Source: JAIVJZ01 sp035645695 (lineage in GTDB: Bacteria; Acidobacteriota; Blastocatellia; Pyrinomonadales; Pyrinomonadaceae). From it: a stretch of 64,000 nt of DNA. Location: positions 124,001 through 188,000 of the forward strand of contig DASQMC010000027.1 of NCBI GenBank assembly GCA_035645695.1. The letters run 5' to 3'. Position 1 is the stretch's first letter. Each line of letters starts with the position of its first letter. Shown piece after piece: positions 59,974-64,000 of the stretch. Position numbers and translations under genes: made by a program. Below the pieces are notes generated by a model that saw only the letters and a list, made by a program, of their open reading frames with translations, was not told the origin of the DNA and made no database searches.

Positions 59974-61320
59974 CTAGTTCTCGACCGGTCGCCGTCCGCC
60001 GTCTGCTGTTTGCCGTTCCAACAGCGGTGTGAGAAGTTTGATCGTAGCGTCCGTCGCGCCGCGGCTCTCTTGAAGCGCGGCGAGGGCGCGCTCTCCGGTG
60101 CGGCGTCGCCGTTCGTCCGTATTTAACAACTCGCAGAAAATTTGTGCCAGCGCGGAGGGCGCTTCCGCTTCCGTGAGCGCGGGCAACTGCACGAGCGCGT
60201 CGCGTTCGAGGAAGTCGCGCATGATCGAGGAAAAGTTGAAGGTGTGCGCGCCGGTGACGATGCAGCGCGCGGCGGCGGCCGGTTCGAGCACGTTGTGCCC
60301 GCCGGTGCGGGCGATGCTGCCGCCGACGAAGACGAGCGCGGCGAGCGCGTAGACATCGCGCAGTTCGCCGATGCTGTCGAGCAGGACGACATCACAGGCG
60401 CGGTCGTTCCCCTGCGGCGGATTTGAACGACGCGTCCAGGAGAGGCCGCTCGCTGCGAGCAGAGCGGCGACTTCGTTGAAGCGCTCGGGATGGCGCGGCG
60501 CGATGAGCAGGCGCGGGCGTTTGCCCGTCGCGAGCGCGGCGCAGGTTTTCTGAAACGCCGCGAGCGTGATCGATTCTTCGGGGGCGTGTGTGCTGGCGGC
60601 GACGATGAGCGGTCGCGCATTGTCGAACGCAAAGCGGTCGCGCAGTTCGGTCGTGACTGCCTGTTCATGCGCGCCCGCGTCGGCGTCAAATTTGATGTTG
60701 CCTGAGACGCGCGTTCGTTCGGGGGAAAGACCGAGCGCGCGGATTCTGTCGGCGTCGGCCTCCGTCTGCATAATGGCGAGCGTCAGCGAGCCGACGACGC
60801 TCTTGATGAAACTGCCCAGACGACGATAGCCCTTAAAAGATTTTTCGGAGATGCGCCCGTTGACGAGCGCGACGGGAATGTCGCTCCGGCGGCACTCACG
60901 CAAAAAACGCGGCCACAGTTCCGTCTCCATGATGAGCACGAGCGAGGGTTTGAGCTTGCGCAGCGAACGCCGCACGCTCCATGCCCAGTCGAAGGGGAAG
61001 TAAACAACCGCAGCCGCGTCGTCGCGAAAAACGTCGCGCGCCAGTTTTTGCCCCGTGAGCGTGGTGGTTGTGACGACGAGCGCGTGAGTGGGAAATTGTT
61101 CGAGCAATGCCCGCGCCAGAGGCCGCGCGGCCTGCGTCTCGCCGACCGAAACGCAGTGCAACCAGACTACACTGCGCCCGCCCGTGTCGATCTCCGGCAC
61201 GCTGCCCAGACGCTCGCGCAACCCGATCACGTATTTGCCGTGGCGCAACGCATCGAGCAAAAACAGCGGGAGCAGCGCAATGATGGCGAGTGTCAGAAGG
61301 AGGCTGTAGAGAAGATACAC
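59974..61320 (-). CDS. waaA: 3-deoxy-D-manno-octulosonic acid transferase
   Basis: 448 residues from GTG 61320, directly at the edge of a heptamer element, with no ribosome site. N-terminal TM anchor (LYSLLLTLAIIALLPLFLLDAL), then the GT30 domain: LHCVSVGETQAARPLARAL, TTTTLTGQKLA, YFPFDWAWSVRRSLRKLKPSLVLIMETELWP and GNIKFD, ending with GGHNVLEPAA and an acidic sugar-nucleotide motif. It adds Kdo from CMP-Kdo to lipid IVA. With lpxK it shows that the organism makes LPS. Confidence 0.95.
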   Translation of the reverse strand: MYLLYSLLLTLAIIALLPLFLLDALRHGKYVIGLRERLGSVPEIDTGGRSVVWLHCVSVGETQAARPLARALLEQFPTHALVVTTTTLTGQKLARDVFRDDAAAVVYFPFDWAWSVRRSLRKLKPSLVLIMETELWPRFLRECRRSDIPVALVNGRISEKSFKGYRRLGSFIKSVVGSLTLAIMQTEADADRIRALGLSPERTRVSGNIKFDADAGAHEQAVTTELRDRFAFDNARPLIVAASTHAPEESITLAAFQKTCAALATGKRPRLLIAPRHPERFNEVAALLAASGLSWTRRSNPPQGNDRACDVVLLDSIGELRDVYALAALVFVGGSIARTGGHNVLEPAAAARCIVTGAHTFNFSSIMRDFLERDALVQLPALTEAEAPSALAQIFCELLNTDERRRRTGERALAALQESRGATDATIKLLTPLLERQTADGGRRPVEN

Positions 61321-61323
61321 GGA

Positions 61324-61408
61324 GTTTCAAGTTTCAAGTTTCAGGTTTCAGGTTAGAAGACGTAAAACGTTTGCCGGACTTGAAACCTGAAACCTGAAAC
61401 TTGAAACC
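61324..61408. repeat. Heptamer inverted-repeat element, GTTTCAA/GTTTCAG family
   Basis: Left arm 61324-61353, right arm 61379-61408, four units each. On the minus strand it begins 6 bases after the efp stop and ends 3 bases before waaA. Confidence 0.92.
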
Positions 61409-61414
61409 AAGACG

Positions 61415-61978
61415 CTACTTGGCGCGCTCGATGTAGCGCGATTCCGTCGGGTCTACGCGGATGCGGTCGCCTTCGTTGACGAAGGGCGGCACGGTGATCG
61501 TCACGCCGTTTTCCAGCGTCGCGGGTTTGTTGACGTTCGAGACGGTTGCGCCTTTGAGCGTCGGGTCGGTGCGCGTGACGGTGAGTTCCATCGACGGCGG
61601 AAGGGTGATGCCGATGGGCTGGCCTTCGTAAAACTCCGCCTGTATGCGCATGCCGGGCATGAGCCATTGCGCCATGTCGGCGAGGTCTTCTTCGCTCAGG
61701 GCGGTTTGCTCGTAGTTCTCCGTGTTCATGAAATGGTGCTGCGAACCGTCCGAGTACATGTACTCCATCTCGTGCTGTTCGAGAGAAGCCTTGTCCACCG
61801 TGTCTGACGAGCGGAAACGATGTTCGAAGGACGCGCCCGTGCGCAGGTTGCGCATTTTCGTCTGCACCATCGCGCGAAGGTTGCCGGGCGTGTGATGTCG
61901 AAAGTCAATCACCTTGCACAGGTTGCCCTCGAAGAGTATTACCATCCCGCGACGGATTTGGGTTGCTGGAATAGCCAT
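61415..61978 (-). CDS. efp: Elongation factor P, variant loop
   Basis: 187 residues from the ATG at 61978; three OB-like domains of normal length. KOW-like domain 1 starts MAIPATQIRRGMVILFEGNL. The loop that reaches the peptidyl-transferase centre reads HHTPGNLRAMV, so where many EF-P proteins carry a modifiable Lys (PGKG) or Arg there is Asn33-Leu34, with an Arg at 35. EF-P relieves stalls at polyproline. No EpmA, EarP or other modifying enzyme is nearby. It is upstream of waaA on the minus strand. Confidence 0.95.
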   Translation of the reverse strand: MAIPATQIRRGMVILFEGNLCKVIDFRHHTPGNLRAMVQTKMRNLRTGASFEHRFRSSDTVDKASLEQHEMEYMYSDGSQHHFMNTENYEQTALSEEDLADMAQWLMPGMRIQAEFYEGQPIGITLPPSMELTVTRTDPTLKGATVSNVNKPATLENGVTITVPPFVNEGDRIRVDPTESRYIERAK

Positions 61979-62149
61979 GAAATTTTCTTGCTCCGTATCG
62001 AAAAAATTACCCGCCTGGATGGCGCACGTCGCCTGGTCAAAATTATAGGCCGTGTCGCAAACTGCGTAGTCTAGCGAGCGTCCACACGCTTTGTCCAGTC
62101 AGCGAACCGCGTCGCTAAGAGGCCGCCCGAAACGATCCCGGCCACCCTG

Positions 62150-62368
62150 TTAGTCGCCGCCTTCGGTTTCGAGTTTAAAATAAACTTCGAGCGTCACTTG
62201 ATACTCAAGCCTTCCCTGTTGCAGCCCGCCGCGCTGCTCCTTCACGATGAACCATGAGAGATTGCGCAACGATTGACGCGCGCGATTGACCGCCACCTCA
62301 ATCGCGTGGCTGAAACTCTGGTCGGACGTGCCCACCATCTCGACGCCTTTGAAAACACTCTCACTCAT
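62150..62368 (-). CDS. Dodecin-family flavin-binding protein
   Basis: 72 residues from the ATG at 62368 with AAGGAG upstream. Matches the dodecin pattern: VFKGVEMVGTSDQSFSHAIEVAVNRARQSLRNLSWFIVKEQRGG, with the Trp and Gln that sandwich flavin, and a final strand YQVTLEVYFKLE. It assembles as a 12-mer that stores flavins or CoA. It lies upstream of efp on the same strand, 170 bases away. Confidence 0.93.
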   Translation of the reverse strand: MSESVFKGVEMVGTSDQSFSHAIEVAVNRARQSLRNLSWFIVKEQRGGLQQGRLEYQVTLEVYFKLETEGGD

Positions 62369-62463
62369 ATAGATTCTCCTTGCAAAATTCCGGATCGAAT
62401 TTTAAGACATTATGTGAAGGCATGAAATCACGGTAGATAGAACGTGTCAAGGAAGTGCCGATT

Positions 62464-62505
62464 ATCAGTTATGGGTTGCCGGGTATCAGTTATCAGTTGG
62501 TTGTG
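62464..62505. repeat. Half heptamer array (TATCAGT family), no inverted partner
   Basis: Six 7-bp units in phase (TATCAGT, TATGGGT, TGCCGGG, then TATCAGT twice and a diverged one). No complementary arm is found within the gap, so it is either a decayed element or one arm left after deletion. Confidence 0.75.
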
Positions 62506-62567
62506 ATGATGAGGGCGAGCAACCGGGCGGCAGATTGGGCCACTGACGAATGATCGGCGACAAATAA

Positions 62568-62632
62568 AGAACGGGCGGGCAACTTGCGGACGTTGCCGTT
62601 TAGCAACGCGTCGCGAGTTTGCCCGCCCGTTC
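62568..62632. terminator. Terminator-like double hairpin after the SprT-like gene
   Basis: An outer stem of about 17 bp (62568-62584 with 62615-62632, one bulge) encloses a smaller CGTTGC/GCAACG hairpin (62591-62608). It is about 85 bases beyond the stop of the minus-strand gene. Confidence 0.65.
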
Positions 62633-62716
62633 TCTTCGGAGGAGCCCATCTTCCTGCCTGTAATAACGGCGCGGGAAAGAGAAAGTTCCGAAAAATTCGT
62701 GGGGGGTGTTTTGCTT

Positions 62717-63454
62717 TCAGGCTGCCCTGGCGGGCGTCGCGTCCGTGCGGCGCTGGCGGGCTACGCGGTCGAGCCACTCCTGCGCTTCGTCGAAGAGGGG
62801 ATAGCGTTCCTCTTCGGCGAGGAACGCTTTCGTGTGCGAGAAGCGGCGTCCTTTGACGACGCGCGCCGGATGCTTGATGTGCAACATCTCGTGATAGAGG
62901 ATGTACTCGACGAACCATTCGGGCACATCTGGCGCGTCGAGGGTCTTGCTGATCACGATGGTGTTGTCGGCGGGGTCGTGATGGCCGAGAATGCGGCGCG
63001 TGCGCCGTTGCGACCAGGCGAGCGTGGGTCTCTCCATTTCGTCGTCAAAGTAGCGACGGTTGAGACGCGCAAACAGCCGGTCGAGATTATGATAACTGCC
63101 GCGCGACGTGGACACCCGCCGGCGACCGCGACGGCGGCGTGCGATGTCGGAGGCGCGTTGCACTTGCGGCGAAAAAGCGTAGTCGCGATAGACGCGTTCG
63201 TGAACCTGCGGTGTCGGGCGTCGCAGCAGTTTGGCGACGAGAATGAAGGCGAGGGCGCGTTGAACGTTGGGCGGCGCGTCTTGAAAGATGTCGGAGATGC
63301 GCACGCGGATGCGCCCGGCGCGCGAGCGGATCGTGTGATTCAGCCCGGCATACGGATAAAAGCGAACTTCTATTTCCGGCGCCGGATGCTGACGCTCAAG
63401 TTGCCGGAAGGCGTCCGCGAAAAGGAGGCTGAGATGTGTCTGCGCGGCTGACAT
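62717..63454 (-). CDS. SprT-like zinc metalloprotease-domain protein
   Basis: 245 residues from the ATG at 63454. The metal site YHEMLHIKHP (His188, Glu189, His192) and a later HTKAF fit the SprT-like HExxH family; a basic patch (RRRRGRRRVS, about 106-115) may bind nucleic acid. The N-terminal half is a separate helical part with no clear relative. SprT-like proteins include DNA-protein crosslink proteases, but the bacterial members are mostly uncharacterised. Cytoplasmic. Confidence 0.82.
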   Translation of the reverse strand: MSAAQTHLSLLFADAFRQLERQHPAPEIEVRFYPYAGLNHTIRSRAGRIRVRISDIFQDAPPNVQRALAFILVAKLLRRPTPQVHERVYRDYAFSPQVQRASDIARRRRGRRRVSTSRGSYHNLDRLFARLNRRYFDDEMERPTLAWSQRRTRRILGHHDPADNTIVISKTLDAPDVPEWFVEYILYHEMLHIKHPARVVKGRRFSHTKAFLAEEERYPLFDEAQEWLDRVARQRRTDATPARAA

Positions 63455-63851
63455 GGGAAAATTAAATCCTGCACCGACTATGAACGAAACGCGAAAACGT
63501 GCGACCAGCGGATTTGACGGGGACTTCAGGAAAAAAGTTCGATCCGAAGCCCCACCCTGAAAAGACAGTTGACGCCGAGCGCGAACCCTATATTACGAGC
63601 GCTCCGGCGGGGCGTCAACGATGCTCTCCGCGCCCGCCGCTAAGCCTTTTTAAAGCATCAATTGTGAGCGCGGAGTGTTTGGGGGGCGGCGAGAGGGCGC
63701 AGAGGGCACAGGGTAAGTCTATTGCGGAGAGCAGGTTAACCGTTAGAAGCGGATCGCAGGCTCCTGCGTAACGCTAAGTCTTGTGAAATCTATAAATTGA
63801 GTTGGGCGGCCGGATAGGCGCGGCGCAAGTGTGGTGTCGGCGGCAGGCGGA

Positions 63852-63881
63852 TTGCGCCCCCTTTCCCACATCCGTTATACT
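63852..63881 (+). promoter_or_regulatory. Predicted forward promoter
   Basis: TTGCGC (63852-63857), 18-base spacer, TATACT (63876-63881). Confidence 0.45.
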
Positions 63882-63922
63882 TCGGGCGCGAAGGGGCGTG
63901 TCCGAACCTGTAGAATTGAACC

Positions 63923-63951
63923 TTGACAGGTTTCGGGCGTGGCAGTAATGA
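63923..63951 (+). promoter_or_regulatory. Second possible forward promoter
   Basis: A perfect TTGACA (63923-63928), 17-base spacer, weak TAATGA (63946-63951). Confidence 0.35.
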
Positions 63952-64000
63952 TGGAATTGACATTTGGCGGGGTTTTGCCCGTCTTTCCCGTAAATTGACC

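Larger units (their letters stand above)
62369..62716. other. Gap with half heptamer array and terminator
   Basis: 348 bases between the SprT-like gene and the dodecin gene. It holds the single-arm array at 62464-62505 and the hairpin at 62568-62632. No ORF is credible. Confidence 0.5.
63455..64000. other. Right-end gap with promoters for a gene beyond the window
   Basis: 546 bases. A 90-codon ORF at 63499-63771 has no domain and is not called. Two forward promoter candidates near the right end suggest that a plus-strand gene starts just outside the window. No tRNA or other RNA recognised. Confidence 0.45.

Noticed and set aside
63499..63771. 90-codon ORF at the right end
   Set aside because: Low-complexity Pro/Arg/Ser translation, no ribosome site, no domain.

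Overview
The window looks like a high-GC, Gram-negative-type bacterial chromosome segment. Lipid A and Kdo genes (lpxK, waaA) imply an outer membrane. Several traits recall Acidobacteriota, perhaps class Blastocatellia: a VWFA-domain exported protein, an ECF sigma factor translationally coupled to a TPR Ser/Thr kinase, a second zinc-ribbon kinase, a delta-60-repeat/DUF4214 surface protein and CarboxypepD_reg exported proteins. That placement is inference; no rRNA gene is present and I recognised no tRNA gene.

Layout. 1-1.7 kb: the N-terminal part of a VWFA protein (minus, cut by the window edge), a small exported protein and an excisionase-like HTH protein. 1.7-6.3 kb: a minus-strand run starting with a sensor kinase and an NtrC-type regulator, followed by a DsbD-alpha-like lipoprotein and two small envelope proteins. 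6.7-11.2 kb: a penicillin-binding transpeptidase and two tandem exported paralogues. 11.4-14.3 kb: rnc, lepB and a YihY/BrkB-type membrane protein. 14.4-22.5 kb: an M20 peptidase, a stand-alone receiver-like protein, a zinc-ribbon microprotein, a DnaC-like ATPase, carB, a CoA-binding protein and a MogA-like protein. 22.6-29.9 kb: a 1331-residue delta-60 protein, then the ECF/kinase pair. 30.0-48.4 kb: eleven complex I genes (nuoA, B, then C, D, H-N), split by a minus-strand rpmE/DUF1385/prfA/phosphatase block and lacking nuoE, F and G here. 48.4-51.2 kb: a Cys-rich secreted peptide, a glycosyltransferase and a radical SAM protein. 51.3-53.8 kb: an F0-only ATP synthase cluster. 54-63.5 kb: an exported protein, a CoA-disulfide-reductase-like enzyme, a kinase, lpxK, waaA, efp, a dodecin and a SprT-like protease.

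The most unusual signal is a set of 21 intergenic elements plus one half element. Each consists of tandem 7-bp units followed by their inverted complement, so each can fold into a long hairpin. The unit sequence differs between families (GATGAAC/GCGGAAC, GTTTCAA/GTTTCAG, GTTTTCA, CGTGAAT/CGTAAAT, GGGTAAA/GGGGAAA, GGATGAG/GGATGAA, ATCAGCC/GTCAGCT, TGTCAGT), but the architecture is constant. Every element starts at, or within about 15 bases of, the stop codon of the upstream gene. In the nuo cluster and several other places it fills the whole gap up to within about 12 bases of the next start codon, and the next gene then usually has no visible Shine-Dalgarno sequence. One element, between nuoA and nuoB, carries a gene for an S23/four-helix-bundle protein between its arms. 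This resembles the intervening sequences of some 23S rRNA genes, whose stem also encloses such an ORF. The family may therefore be a mobile or formerly mobile element that now serves as an intercistronic spacer, transcript stabiliser or reinitiation bridge.
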